From: Bacillota bacterium
Lineage (GTDB): Bacteria > Bacillota > Sulfobacillia > Symbiobacteriales > Symbiobacteriaceae
Assembly: GCA_028287415.1 (NCBI GenBank)
Contig: JAQBPS010000023.1
Coordinates: 1-5,106, forward strand
DNA: 5,106 nt
Reading direction: 5' to 3'
The stretch's first letter is position 1. Each line of letters starts with the position of its first letter. The notes under the pieces were generated by a model. That model was not told the origin of the DNA and did no database searches. It saw nothing but the letters and a program-made list of their open reading frames with translations. This document shows, piece after piece, positions 5,026 to 5,106 of this stretch. The position numbers were made by a program, and so were the translations under genes.

Positions 5026-5106
5026 TCAGCATGCGCCGTCCATGATCGCCTCAAAGCGCTCCAGCGCGATCCGGTCCGCGACGGTGGTTTCCCACCCCGT
5101 GCGCGG
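5026..5106 (-). CDS. C-terminal end of an unidentified protein (partial)
   Basis: Reading the minus strand from the window edge, 26 codons run without a stop to TGA at 5028-5026. They encode a mixed, helix-like sequence ending in RIALERFEAIMDGAC. Use of G/C third bases fits coding DNA of this genome, and the stop sits 34 nt before the DinB start with only the DinB ribosome-binding site between. That spacing suggests the first visible member of an operon. Too little is present to name a family, and the frame could be non-coding by chance since 26 codons is short. Confidence 0.5.
   Translation of the reverse strand, partial: PRTGWETTVADRIALERFEAIMDGAC

Overview
The window is a gene-dense stretch of GC-rich bacterial chromosome (about 60% G+C by eye). 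It holds five complete protein genes and two cut by the window edges. All are ordinary bacterial families: a uracil/thymine mismatch DNA glycosylase, a cysteine-cluster (YkgJ-like) metal-binding protein, a beta-hydroxyacid dehydrogenase, a DEAD-box RNA helicase with a DbpA-type RNA-binding tail, and two DinB-fold proteins. Strong Shine-Dalgarno sites (AGGAGG type) precede most starts. The mix of GC-rich sequence, neighbouring DinB paralogs and short-period intergenic repeats would suit a large-genome environmental bacterium such as a Chloroflexota member, but nothing here proves the phylum. There is no sign of a phage, plasmid, IS element, CRISPR array, rRNA or tRNA.

Layout. 1-498 (+) is the mismatch glycosylase, missing its N-terminus. 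It converges on the minus-strand YkgJ-like gene (1037-495). A 118-bp divergent promoter region (1038-1155) separates that gene from the plus-strand dehydrogenase (1156-2037). A 198-bp spacer follows, with an imperfect inverted repeat made of 9-bp units around an AT-rich core. The helicase (2236-3876, +) comes next and converges on a minus-strand DinB_2-like gene (4424-3873). A 108-bp spacer, holding more 9-bp-type repeat units and part of a 28-bp tandem duplication, separates it from a second DinB-family gene (4991-4533, -). The last codons of another minus-strand gene lie at 5106-5026.

How the genes relate. The three minus-strand genes at the right (partial gene, DinB, DinB_2) could form one transcription unit, although the repeats in the 108-bp spacer may interrupt it. 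The plus-strand dehydrogenase and helicase have unrelated roles and are separated by the inverted repeat. The contents are housekeeping or accessory (base-excision repair, redox metabolism, RNA remodelling, probable metal-dependent thiol or detoxification chemistry), and I see no obvious new multi-gene system.

The most unusual features are structural. Both convergent gene pairs end in exactly the same way, with the two TAG stops interlocked in one CTAG palindrome. A 28-bp tandem duplication spans the 3' end of the DinB gene. The same 9-bp repeat motif occurs in two separate spacers.
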